DNA of 6,585 bases from Acidimicrobiaceae bacterium (GTDB taxonomy: Bacteria; Actinomycetota; Acidimicrobiia; Acidimicrobiales; RAAP-2): assembly GCA_003152555.1 (NCBI GenBank), contig PMAL01000174.1:1-6585 (forward strand). Reading direction: 5' to 3'. The notes under the pieces are model-generated. The model saw nothing but the letters and a program-made list of their open reading frames with translations. It ran no database searches and was not told the origin of the DNA. Position 1 is the stretch's first letter. Every line of letters begins with the position of its first letter. Shown here piece after piece: positions 1-6,585 of the stretch. Position numbers and translations under genes: made by a program.

Positions 1-2789
1 GCGCAGACGTCGGGGTGCATGCGCCGGGTCTCAGAGATGAAGACGCCCAGCGTTGGGGGAATCGTGGCGTGCTCACCAAGTACGTGTTCGAGCACGCTCG
101 CCCCTGAGCCGTCAGGGTGCTCCGCCTGCGACACCTGCGCCAATTGCAGCGGGTCACCCAGGAGAATCAGATTGCGGGCGGCATTGGCCGACACAATCGC
201 ATCCGCGAGCGCTAACTGGCCCGCCTCGTCAACAATCAACACGTCCACGGGAAAGGGCCGAAGCCCGGCACGTGCCCAGAGCCACGTCGTACCCGCCACC
301 AGGTTGAATTTCTCGCTTTCCAGCTCCTCCCTCTTGGCGTTGTAGCGAACCCCCTCGAGACGGGTATCGGATTGTCGAGAATTCTGACGGACCGCGCGCA
401 ACGCGTCGATGGTTCCGTTCTCCCTAAAAACCTCGAGGGTGGCGCGCAACAAGTTGTCGATGGCGGCGTGGCTCATCGCGGTGATACCAACTCGTTTGCC
501 GGCCGTGATCAACTCATGGATGATGTGCGCACCGCTGTAGGTTTTGCCCGTGCCGGGAGGTCCTTGGATAGCGACGTAACTGTTGTCGAGATGGTTCACC
601 CATTGCAGTGTTTGGTCGAGGTCGTCGCTGAATACGCCGTCCGCGGGACCGTAGCCGGGCGTGAACCTCGGTGGTTCGCGACCCAGCAGCGCCAGCGAAA
701 CTGCACTTGGCGGATCAGTTGGTGTTGGATTAAGAATCTGTTCGGCCAAATGAAACAGCACACCAGGCTTCTCGAATGGTGACACGTAGTCGTCGAGCGC
801 CACCACGCGAGGCAGTCCCCCGGCCTCTTCGTGTCGTTCGCGCCAGGTCATCTTCATCTCCCGACGATCGTGGTCCAGTTCTGAGATGTAGCCGTAGCCG
901 TGCTCGACACCGATCCCGGTATAGAGCACGTTCACTTGACGCTTGAACATGGTGGTATCGACCACTTGCTCGGGCCAACGAAAGAGCGCGTGTTTGACGA
1001 CGTCCCCGTTTTTCTTGGTGCTCTCTTCAAAACCCAAAAAGCTCAGATTGGCAATGAAGTCGCGGTCACCGTAGAGCGCACCGAAGTCCGACGCCGCTTG
1101 GGCAAATATCGGCGAGGTGTTCGCCGAGCGTTCTCGGCGCCAGTAGTTCAAGAGGTCACCCAACAAATGCTCTGGACTCCTCTCGCCGAACTTCTTAAGT
1201 CCCTCTACGAGTTCGTCGGTGTCTAGTTCGAAAACTGGCGCGTCGACTATGGCGTCGCGCCACTCCAACTCGTCGGAACGCTGTTCGAGCAACCAATCTC
1301 GCAGCGCCTTCGTCGCCTGCACGTCTTCGCAGTTGTAACGCGCGATGTCATCGAGCAACTGTGGTTGTTTTGTCTTCATCCACTCGTCGTACTCCACCAC
1401 GGCGCCCGCCCCGCCTTCGATGTCACCCGTGCGGACGAAGCCCGTGAGACGCTCCAGGTACTTGAGGCCGTAGGACTCGGTGCCCACCTGAATGGCGTTG
1501 CGCGCTACGACGTACAGGTCCACGAAGAGTCCGGTCTCGGCTAACTGCGTGAAGAGGATCTCCGTTTCCGTCCCCCTCGTGAGCCGCTCGAGTGATGAAC
1601 GCTCCGTGTGGTTGTAGTGGTAGACGTGCATCGACGGATACTCTTCGCGCCGTTGGGCGAAGAATTCCACGAGCTCCTTGATCATTGCGCGCTGTTGATC
1701 AAGGTCGTGCGCCCATCTCGGGTCGTATCGCCACGTTGCGTCAGGGTCGCGCAGGTAGAGTCCGGCGAGAAAGAAAAGGTCGTGCTGGGCCGTCCAGAAC
1801 GGATGACCCTCGAAGTCGAAGAACACGTCACCGTCGTCGGGCGAGGGCATCAAACTGAAGCCGTGTCCGTACACGGGATCATCACTGGGCTCCACCAATT
1901 CGAAATACGGCGCCGCGAGCGGTTGTTCGCGCGAGAGTAACTGCAGGGCCGCCTGGCGACGCAGTCGTTGCAGGTTGTCGTCGTGCACGTCCGCGACCGG
2001 ATCACGGCGACTGGCCAGTTCGACCACCGTGCGCACGCCCGCGCTCTCCATTGCCGCACGTTCCGGCGGACGAATGTTCGCGACGTAGACGAGGGAGTCC
2101 TGGCTGCGCCATTCATTTTCACACCGTCCTGAGAACTCACATATCTCGCAGTGATTGCACGGCTCGGGCTTCGTATCGATTGTCGTGATCTCCTGGTTGA
2201 GCAGCGAGTCCAATTGACGGCGCAGGCGCCGCCAGTAGGGACTGAACTGATCGACCGTGAGTGTCTCTTGCTCACCCGAACCCAGCCAGAGATGCATGTG
2301 CCGGGGCGACGCGCCCGTCAGCGCGGCGATGGCCTCGGCATAAAAACAAAGCTGCAGCACGTGACCGGGTTTTCCTTCAACCCGCGTTAACTTCGCGTCG
2401 ATTGGCTCGTAGTTGGCGTAGTCAGCCCCCGCCTCGACGCGAATGAGGAAGTCCGCAATACCGCGAATGCCGTCGCTAACGAAGGGCATCTGATAGATGA
2501 CGTCGTAGTCCTTTTGCATCGGGTTTCCAATCCGAGTAACCCACTGAGTGAAGGTTTCGTCGGGATTGCGACCGGGCACTTGGTAGACCGAGAGTCCACG
2601 GTTCTCTAAGTCCAATAAGCACTCGCGTTCGTGCGTGGAGCCCTTTTCTACGAGCAACTCTGCGAGCGATCCCATAGGTGTTGGCTCAATACTGAGCTGT
2701 CCCGAATCGGCCAGATTACGCAGCGAGAGGAAATGGCCGCACTCCAGCCACGCCGTGATCTTCGATGGGGTCAGGAGGCGTTCAGGCAT
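1..2789 (-). CDS. TM0106-family RecB-like nuclease / DEDD exonuclease / SF1 helicase fusion, C-terminus cut
   Basis: The frame is open for 929 codons and leaves the window at position 1 with no stop. In-frame TGA lies three codons before the ATG at 2789, so this is the earliest ATG possible; no good Shine-Dalgarno precedes it. Residues 1-230 form a RecB-type PD-(D/E)XK nuclease: H53, D113 (GIADF), E128 and D131-A-K133, and Q146-x3-Y150. C17 with C214, C217 and C223 probably binds an iron-sulfur cluster; C211 is an extra cysteine. Residues 236-262 look like a helix-hairpin-helix. Residues 320-500 resemble a YprB-like DEDD exonuclease: D325/E327 (FFDFEG), the YHYNH block at 390-394, D424 and YNCED with D489. 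The helicase part is DNA2/NAM7-like: Walker A GPPGTGKT 743-750, motif Ia near 769-781, Walker B DEAGQ 854-858, motif III GDPLQL 878-883 and TRRMHP 921-926. Motifs V-VI, perhaps 200 or more residues, lie beyond the edge. The likely role is DNA unwinding with end processing, in repair or defence; the exact function is unknown. Confidence 0.92.
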   Translation of the reverse strand, partial: MPERLLTPSKITAWLECGHFLSLRNLADSGQLSIEPTPMGSLAELLVEKGSTHERECLLDLENRGLSVYQVPGRNPDETFTQWVTRIGNPMQKDYDVIYQMPFVSDGIRGIADFLIRVEAGADYANYEPIDAKLTRVEGKPGHVLQLCFYAEAIAALTGASPRHMHLWLGSGEQETLTVDQFSPYWRRLRRQLDSLLNQEITTIDTKPEPCNHCEICEFSGRCENEWRSQDSLVYVANIRPPERAAMESAGVRTVVELASRRDPVADVHDDNLQRLRRQAALQLLSREQPLAAPYFELVEPSDDPVYGHGFSLMPSPDDGDVFFDFEGHPFWTAQHDLFFLAGLYLRDPDATWRYDPRWAHDLDQQRAMIKELVEFFAQRREEYPSMHVYHYNHTERSSLERLTRGTETEILFTQLAETGLFVDLYVVARNAIQVGTESYGLKYLERLTGFVRTGDIEGGAGAVVEYDEWMKTKQPQLLDDIARYNCEDVQATKALRDWLLEQRSDELEWRDAIVDAPVFELDTDELVEGLKKFGERSPEHLLGDLLNYWRRERSANTSPIFAQAASDFGALYGDRDFIANLSFLGFEESTKKNGDVVKHALFRWPEQVVDTTMFKRQVNVLYTGIGVEHGYGYISELDHDRREMKMTWRERHEEAGGLPRVVALDDYVSPFEKPGVLFHLAEQILNPTPTDPPSAVSLALLGREPPRFTPGYGPADGVFSDDLDQTLQWVNHLDNSYVAIQGPPGTGKTYSGAHIIHELITAGKRVGITAMSHAAIDNLLRATLEVFRENGTIDALRAVRQNSRQSDTRLEGVRYNAKREELESEKFNLVAGTTWLWARAGLRPFPVDVLIVDEAGQLALADAIVSANAARNLILLGDPLQLAQVSQAEHPDGSGASVLEHVLGEHATIPPTLGVFISETRRMHPDVC

Positions 2790-2816
2790 CTGGTTTCACT
2801 TTAAGTTTCCTTGCTC

Positions 2817-2829
2817 GGCGCTTCGCGCC
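2817..2829 (-). repeat. GC-rich mini-hairpin in the nuclease-helicase leader
   Basis: GGCGC-GAA-GCGCC forms five G-C pairs closed by a GAA triloop. It lies 28 bases before the ATG at 2789, close to where the candidate promoter would start the transcript. There is no following T-run, so it is not an intrinsic terminator. It might stabilise the 5' end of the mRNA. Confidence 0.3.
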
Positions 2830-2830
2830 T

Positions 2831-2859
2831 ACTAAAACACAATGCCGTGGCACTGTGAC
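2831..2859 (-). promoter_or_regulatory. Weak candidate promoter for the nuclease-helicase gene
   Basis: A GTCACA hexamer (2859-2854) and a TTTAGT hexamer (2836-2831) are separated by exactly 17 bases. Each matches the sigma70-type consensus at four of six positions. Transcription would start near 2824, giving a leader of about 35 bases. The match is weak and could be chance; it is supported mainly by lying in the only sizeable gap. Confidence 0.22.
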
Positions 2860-2863
2860 ACAG
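2853..2863. repeat. 11-base palindrome, possible operator
   Basis: CTGTGACACAG is a perfect inverted repeat of 5-base arms around one central base. It overlaps the candidate -35 hexamer of the downstream gene, which is where a repressor site would often sit. No regulator can be named from this, and a site this short has a fair chance of occurring at random. Confidence 0.3.
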
Positions 2864-2919
2864 GGATAATTGCGCAGCGCGCGCCAAGGTCATCGTGCCC
2901 CGCGTCGTAGTGGGTCGAG

Positions 2920-4191
2920 CTAACGCAGCGGGCCAAAAGCACTGAGGGCATCTGGCGCGCTGCCGGAGATTATCTGTTGCGCTAGCAGTTTTCCCGTGAC
3001 CGGACCGAGCGTGATGCCCCACATGCCGTGCCCGCCTGCCACAAAGACCTTTGGCGAGCGGGTCGCCCCAATGAGCGGCATGCCGTCAGCGCTCACGGGT
3101 CGCGGGCCCACCCAGACATCGCTGACCGATCTCCAATGGACGCCGTTCAACCACGGCTGGGCGGATCTCAGCAACGCGTCGACGCGGGCCTGGATTATTG
3201 GGTGGTCCGCGGAGCGGAACTCCATTGTTCCGCCAATGCGCAGTCCGTCGCGATAGGGGGTGCAGGCAACTCGGGCGGTGGGCAAATAAATTGGCGCAAC
3301 AACGGGCTCGTCAGTCGTCACACTGAACGAATAACCGCGCCCCGCTTGCACCGGCATGCGAATTCCGAAGGGGCGTGCGAGTTGGTTGAGCCACGCGCCG
3401 GTCGCCAGCACCACCGCGTCCGCGCGAAACGAATCGCCACCCACACCTTCAATCGTGACGCCAGTGGCGCCCTGTCGCAACGAACGAACCGAAAACCCCG
3501 CGCGCAACGTTGCGCCCCGCGCAACCACCGAGTCGCCGAGTCGAGTGACAAAGTCACCGGGATCCAGGTAGCGCTGACCATTGATCTGGATAACCAGTTG
3601 CGCCCGCTCGCCTATCTGAGAGACAGTGTGACGGGCGGTCTCACCGGACAGCTCCCTCACGTCAAGCGACTGGCCCACGGCGGCGATGTTCTCAATCTCG
3701 CGGCGCAAATGTGCCGCCTGCTCGCGCGTCTCGAAGCAGGCCATGATGGGCGCACTCTTCGTGGTCGCGGCGACTCCCCCGCGAGCGAGCTCGTCAAAGA
3801 CGTCAAGGGACTCGCGGTTTACCGCCAGATAGCCTTCCATCGCGCGACGCCACTGCGCGTGCGTGCACCGACTCGCAAAACGTGCGAGGAAGCGCCACAA
3901 CGCGATATCCAATGTCGGTGGCACCGAGAGCGACGCCTTGGGGTCAAACAGAGCCTTGAACGAGTACCGCACGACGTCCGGTTCAGGCAGAGGAATTGCC
4001 ATCCCCGGCGACAGCCATCCGGCATTGCCCCACGAAGATCCAGCGGCGACTCCCACTCGATCGACCACGGTGACATCCACACCGTGTTCCTGCAGGAACC
4101 ACGCCGTTGACAGCCCCACCATTCCCGCGCCGACCACGGCGACATGCTTCGGTGGCGGAGAGTCGAGATGAGTCGCGGACGCCGGTGACAT
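2920..4191 (-). CDS. DadA-like FAD-dependent amino-acid oxidoreductase
   Basis: The 423-residue protein belongs to the DAO/DadA group of flavoenzymes, which oxidatively deaminate amino acids (often D-isomers or glycine derivatives) to 2-oxo acids. The dehydrogenase members pass electrons to quinones rather than oxygen. The N-terminal Rossmann fold has GAGMVG at 21-26 and D44 ending the second strand, where it should contact the FAD ribose. SSWGNAG at 52-58, followed by a P-rich stretch to about 71, is the family's second flavin-contact block. YLDPGDFV at 208-215 and LATGAW at 262-267 are further blocks. The C-terminal flavin loop is VGPRPVSADGMPLIG (361-375) plus GGHGMWG (386-392). No signal peptide or membrane helix is apparent beyond the nucleotide-binding fold. 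It starts 49 bases after argH and probably shares its transcript. The substrate is unknown; D-amino acid dehydrogenase, glycine/sarcosine oxidase-like or hydroxyproline-type activities are all possible, so I give no symbol. Confidence 0.88.
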   Translation of the reverse strand: MSPASATHLDSPPPKHVAVVGAGMVGLSTAWFLQEHGVDVTVVDRVGVAAGSSWGNAGWLSPGMAIPLPEPDVVRYSFKALFDPKASLSVPPTLDIALWRFLARFASRCTHAQWRRAMEGYLAVNRESLDVFDELARGGVAATTKSAPIMACFETREQAAHLRREIENIAAVGQSLDVRELSGETARHTVSQIGERAQLVIQINGQRYLDPGDFVTRLGDSVVARGATLRAGFSVRSLRQGATGVTIEGVGGDSFRADAVVLATGAWLNQLARPFGIRMPVQAGRGYSFSVTTDEPVVAPIYLPTARVACTPYRDGLRIGGTMEFRSADHPIIQARVDALLRSAQPWLNGVHWRSVSDVWVGPRPVSADGMPLIGATRSPKVFVAGGHGMWGITLGPVTGKLLAQQIISGSAPDALSAFGPLR

Positions 4192-4195
4192 GTAT

Positions 4196-4199
4196 CTCC
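4196..4199 (-). promoter_or_regulatory. Ribosome binding site of the DadA-like gene
   Basis: GGAG lies four bases before the ATG at 4191 (reading GGAG-ATAC-ATG). The spacing is a little short but usable, and it supports this start over internal ones. It is the clearest Shine-Dalgarno-like site in the window. Confidence 0.55.
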
Positions 4200-4212
4200 A
4201 ATGTAACCGGAG

Positions 4213-4233
4213 CTTTCGATGTCACCCCGAAAG
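4213..4233 (-). repeat. Small inverted repeat between argH and the oxidoreductase gene
   Basis: Perfect 6-base arms CTTTCG and CGAAAG are separated by 9 bases and sit in the 49-base gap between the two genes. The transcript could form a weak hairpin. No T-run follows on either strand, so it is not a standard intrinsic terminator. It could modestly affect expression or processing between argH and the next gene, or be chance. Confidence 0.3.
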
Positions 4234-4240
4234 AACTACG

Positions 4241-5614
4241 TCAGATGAGTCTTGACGTCGCCAGATCAATCGCCGCTTGCAAGCGATCGGCCTGTTCGGG
4301 TTGGGCGGCGGGCCCCGAACCTCCGGGAGTAGTGCGAGCGCGCAGTGACGCACCGGGCGCGAAGAGTTCAGCGAACGATCTGAACTGGTCGTTCTGGGCA
4401 ACTGCCTGAGCGAGCGTGATGTTACGCCTCGCCGCTTCACCCACTAATTGTCCAACCTGCTCGTGGGCCTGGCGAAAGGGAACGCCGCCTTCGACCAGCC
4501 GTTCGGCAATGTCAACGGCGACCAGGTTCGGATCGTCGGCCGCGCGTTGGGCAGCGTCGCTGTGAAACGTCATTGATCCGTACGTCCCACGCAGCGCTGC
4601 AATCATCAAGAAGACCTGCTCGAGGGAGTCAAACAGTGGTTCCTTGTCTTCCTGCAAGTCACGATTGTACGAAAGCGGCAATCCCTTCAATGTCACGAGT
4701 AGTCCGGTGAGATTGCCCACGAGCCGCCCGCTCTTGGCCCGCGCCAGCTCGGCGACGTCACTGTTCTTCTTCTGGGGCAACATCGACGATCCCGTCGTGT
4801 AGTCATCGCCCAGGGTGGCGAATCCGAATTCGCTACTCGTCCACAACACCAACTCCTCGCCCATACGCGATAGGTGAATGCCGACGAGCGCGATATCAAA
4901 GAGCGTTTCGGCGACGAAGTCGCGGTCGCTCACCGCGTCAATCGAGTTGGCGAACGCTTCGCGGAAACCCAGCAACTCCGCGGTGAATGCAGGGTCTATG
5001 GGAAGCGACGTGCCCGCGAGTGCGCCCGCGCCGAGCGGCGACACGTTAAGGCGCTCACGAGTATCGAGCAGTCGGTCGACGTCGCGCAGCAGGGACCAGC
5101 CGTGGGCACTTAGGTGATGACCCAACAACACCGGCTGGGCCCGTTGCAGATGGGTGTAACCCGGCAGGTACGCGCCTGGGTAGCGAGAGCCCAACTCCCT
5201 GAGCGCGTTCACCAAGTCGATCAAGTCCCTCGCGACCGTGGTCACGGCGTCGCGGGTAAAGAGTCGCAGGGTCGTCGCGACCTGGTCATTGCGACTGCGC
5301 GCGGTGTGTAGTTTGGAGCCGGTGGCACCCGCCAACTCGGTCGCCCGACGTTCGATGGCCATATGTATGTCCTCGTCGCCCTCGTGACGAACGAAGGAAC
5401 CATCAGCGAACTCCTGGGCAATGGCGTCGAGCGTGACTAGCAGCGCTTCGCACTCTTCACTCGTCAGGAGCCCGGCGTGCTCCAGTCCGCGAACGTGGGC
5501 CTTGGAGCCCACGACGTCGTGGGCGTAGAGGATGTGATCAAAGGAGTAACTCTCAGAGAGGTCCCAGAGGGACGCAGCCATGGGCGACGAAAACCGCCCG
5601 CTCCAGAGCGTCAT
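4241..5614 (-). CDS. argH: Argininosuccinate lyase
   Basis: This cytoplasmic homotetrameric lyase splits argininosuccinate into arginine and fumarate, the last step of arginine synthesis. The protein has 457 residues, normal for the family. It belongs to the fumarase/aspartase superfamily, whose active sites form from three conserved regions. All are visible: HTARSRNDQ at 103-111, THLQRAQP at 154-161 with candidate catalytic H155, and the flexible loop GSSMLPQKKNSD at 275-286 with candidate catalytic serine S276 and lysine K282. That loop is slightly unusual: most family members read GSS(L/I)MPQKKNPD, so M and L are swapped and P is replaced by S. I chose the ATG at 5614 because the protein then begins MTLWSGRF, the usual ArgH N-terminus, and the ATG overlaps the argG stop as ATGA. 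An in-frame start at 5659 would add 15 unconserved residues lying inside argG. No clear Shine-Dalgarno precedes 5614. Confidence 0.97.
   Translation of the reverse strand: MTLWSGRFSSPMAASLWDLSESYSFDHILYAHDVVGSKAHVRGLEHAGLLTSEECEALLVTLDAIAQEFADGSFVRHEGDEDIHMAIERRATELAGATGSKLHTARSRNDQVATTLRLFTRDAVTTVARDLIDLVNALRELGSRYPGAYLPGYTHLQRAQPVLLGHHLSAHGWSLLRDVDRLLDTRERLNVSPLGAGALAGTSLPIDPAFTAELLGFREAFANSIDAVSDRDFVAETLFDIALVGIHLSRMGEELVLWTSSEFGFATLGDDYTTGSSMLPQKKNSDVAELARAKSGRLVGNLTGLLVTLKGLPLSYNRDLQEDKEPLFDSLEQVFLMIAALRGTYGSMTFHSDAAQRAADDPNLVAVDIAERLVEGGVPFRQAHEQVGQLVGEAARRNITLAQAVAQNDQFRSFAELFAPGASLRARTTPGGSGPAAQPEQADRLQAAIDLATSRLI
5611..5614 (-). other. ATGA stop/start overlap joining argG and argH
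   Basis: The TGA stop of argG (5613-5611) shares two bases with the ATG of argH (5614-5612). The roughly 30 bases before the ATG contain no good purine-rich Shine-Dalgarno. This suggests that argH is translated by ribosomes re-initiating after argG, which would keep the two enzymes in proportion. The overlap is read directly; the coupling is inferred. Confidence 0.85.
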
Positions 5615-6585
5615 GGGTGCGGCGGGGTCGCGTTTTTGGCGCCCTGGCGCCCGGCCCACGTCTTGATGCCCAGTCCGTAGATCTTCACGAACCCTTCGGA
5701 GTCAGCGTGCTGGAATTTGTCACCGGCGTCGTAGGTCGCCAGTCCGTAGTCGTACAGCGCGTGGGGACTGCGACGACCCACAATGCGCATGAAGCCGGGC
5801 GCTTCACATCGCATGCGAACGTCTCCCGTGATGTGACGCTGCGTCTCGAGCATGAACGAGTCCAGTGCCTCTTTGAGCGGTGAGAACCACATGCCGTCGT
5901 AGACCAGTTCGGCCCAGCGAATCTCCAATCGGGCCTTCTCGTGGTGGACGTCGCGCTCGAGCACGAGGTCTTCGAGATCCGAATGCGCGGCGATGATGGC
6001 GAGCGCCGCCGGACACTCGTACACTTCGCGGCTCTTGATGCCCACTCGGCGGTTTTCAACCATGTCGAGCCGGCCAAACCCAGTCGAACCGACGCGGTCG
6101 TTCAGAATCTTGATGAGGTCCGCCAGCGACAGTGCGACGCCATCGATCGCGACCGGCAGACCGGCGGCAAAGCTAATGGTTAACTCCACGGGTTCATCCG
6201 TGCGCACTCGCGTGAGCGTCATGGGCTCTTCGGGCGGCTGCGCCCAGGGGTCTTCCATGGCGCCGCACTCAATGGCGCGGCCCCACAAGTTCTCGTCAAT
6301 TGAGTAGATCTTCTCCCTGGTGGCCTGTACCGGTACGTCCCACTTGATCGCGTAGTCCACCGACGCCTCTCGCGTCATACCCCAATTGCGCGCGGGGGCG
6401 AGCACTTCTAAGTCGGGGGCCAGGGCGTGAGTTCCGACTTCAAAGCGAACCTGATCATTGCCCTTGCCGGTGCACCCGTGCGCCACCGCGCTCGCGTTGA
6501 ACTTGCGCGCCTGGTCTACGAGATGGCGCACGATAACCGGACGCGAGAGGGCCGACACCAATGGATACTTGCCCTCGTAGCGGGC
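5611..6585 (-). CDS. argG: Argininosuccinate synthase, N-terminus cut by window edge
   Basis: This enzyme joins citrulline and aspartate, using ATP, to make argininosuccinate, the penultimate step of arginine synthesis in the cytoplasm. The frame is open to the right edge and gives 324 residues before TGA. Compared with the roughly 400-residue actinobacterial form, about 80 N-terminal residues are missing, including the ATP-pyrophosphatase SGGLDTS loop. Fragment residues 37-48 (GCTGKGNDQVRF) match the second ArgG signature. Further family blocks are SIDENLWGR (95-103), GRLDMVENRRVGIKSREVYE (171-190) and LVYDGMWFSPLKEAL (227-241). The C-terminus ends in a short tail (GAKNATPPHP) that I regard as non-conserved. 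The stop overlaps the argH start by four bases, so the two are surely co-transcribed. The true start, promoter and any upstream arg genes lie outside the window. The family call is very secure. Confidence 0.97.
   Translation of the reverse strand, partial: ARYEGKYPLVSALSRPVIVRHLVDQARKFNASAVAHGCTGKGNDQVRFEVGTHALAPDLEVLAPARNWGMTREASVDYAIKWDVPVQATREKIYSIDENLWGRAIECGAMEDPWAQPPEEPMTLTRVRTDEPVELTISFAAGLPVAIDGVALSLADLIKILNDRVGSTGFGRLDMVENRRVGIKSREVYECPAALAIIAAHSDLEDLVLERDVHHEKARLEIRWAELVYDGMWFSPLKEALDSFMLETQRHITGDVRMRCEAPGFMRIVGRRSPHALYDYGLATYDAGDKFQHADSEGFVKIYGLGIKTWAGRQGAKNATPPHP

Larger units (their letters stand above)
2790..2919. other. 130-base gap holding short palindromes, no gene
   Basis: This is the longest non-coding stretch in the window, between the oxidoreductase stop and the nuclease-helicase start. 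I see no credible small gene. It holds an 11-base palindrome (2853-2863), a 5-base-pair hairpin (2817-2829), a weak promoter-like pair, and a GC-rich imperfect inverted repeat around 2870-2888 (TTGCGC against GCGC-CCAA with a bulge). The last could serve as a weak end to the upstream transcript, but it has no T-run. Confidence 0.5.

Noticed and set aside
372..782. 136-codon plus-strand frame near the left end
   Set aside because: It is antisense to the helicase Walker A region, which is intact in the minus frame; no domain is recognisable.
1850..2275. Minus-strand 141-codon frame within the nuclease-helicase
   Set aside because: It is out of frame with the 929-codon reading frame, which carries continuous family motifs through this stretch. 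Its R/S/T-rich translation is a shadow.
1..2789. Possibility that this stretch is a pseudogene or non-coding, because only scattered short frames are closed within it
   Set aside because: A codon-by-codon reading gives 929 uninterrupted codons. The count agrees with the coordinates (2789 = 3 x 929 + 2), so there is no frameshift; the gene only lacks its stop because the window ends.
2870..2888. Possible intrinsic terminator after the oxidoreductase gene
   Set aside because: The GC-rich inverted repeat needs a bulge and is followed by TTATCCC rather than a T-run, so it does not meet the usual criteria.
2801..3022. 73-codon minus-strand frame overlapping the end of the oxidoreductase gene
   Set aside because: Most of it overlaps the flavin-loop coding region in another frame. 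It has no recognisable motif and no supporting ribosome site.
3028..4110. 360-codon plus-strand open frame opposite the DadA-like gene
   Set aside because: It lies entirely antisense to a gene with clear family motifs. Its translation is rich in R, H, P and Q with no recognisable domain, typical of an antisense frame in GC-rich DNA.

Overview
The window looks like a chromosomal segment from a fairly high-GC bacterium (roughly 60% GC by eye). It is probably a member of the Actinomycetota: the short ArgG class, argG running straight into argH, and a TM0106-type nuclease-helicase all fit that phylum. The phylum is an inference from gene content and remembered family sequences; no rRNA or tRNA gene is present to anchor it. 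Nearly the whole window codes for protein, and all four genes lie on the minus strand, so transcription runs from high to low coordinates.

In transcription order the layout is: (1) argG, argininosuccinate synthase, its 5' end cut by the right edge of the window (6585-5611); (2) argH, argininosuccinate lyase (5614-4241), joined to argG by a 4-base ATGA stop/start overlap; (3) after 49 bases, a DadA-like FAD-dependent amino-acid oxidoreductase (4191-2920); (4) after a 130-base gap, a large RecB-nuclease / DEDD-exonuclease / superfamily 1 helicase fusion (2789 to 1). The last gene has an open frame of 929 codons that runs off the left edge. No stop codon falls inside the window, so it is easily missed by ORF callers that need a stop.

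argG and argH catalyse the last two steps of arginine biosynthesis (citrulline + aspartate to argininosuccinate, then to arginine + fumarate) and look translationally coupled. The oxidoreductase follows closely enough to share their transcript. Its substrate cannot be read from sequence; a link to amino-acid or D-amino-acid turnover is only suggested. The nuclease-helicase is probably a separate transcription unit, because the gap before it holds a weak promoter-like pair overlapping a short palindrome and a small hairpin. Its job is likely DNA processing or repair.

I found no tRNA, rRNA, CRISPR array, insertion sequence, attachment site or phage gene. I saw no convincing new multi-gene system. 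The most notable item is the multi-domain nuclease-helicase; the others are modest oddities of motif and arrangement.
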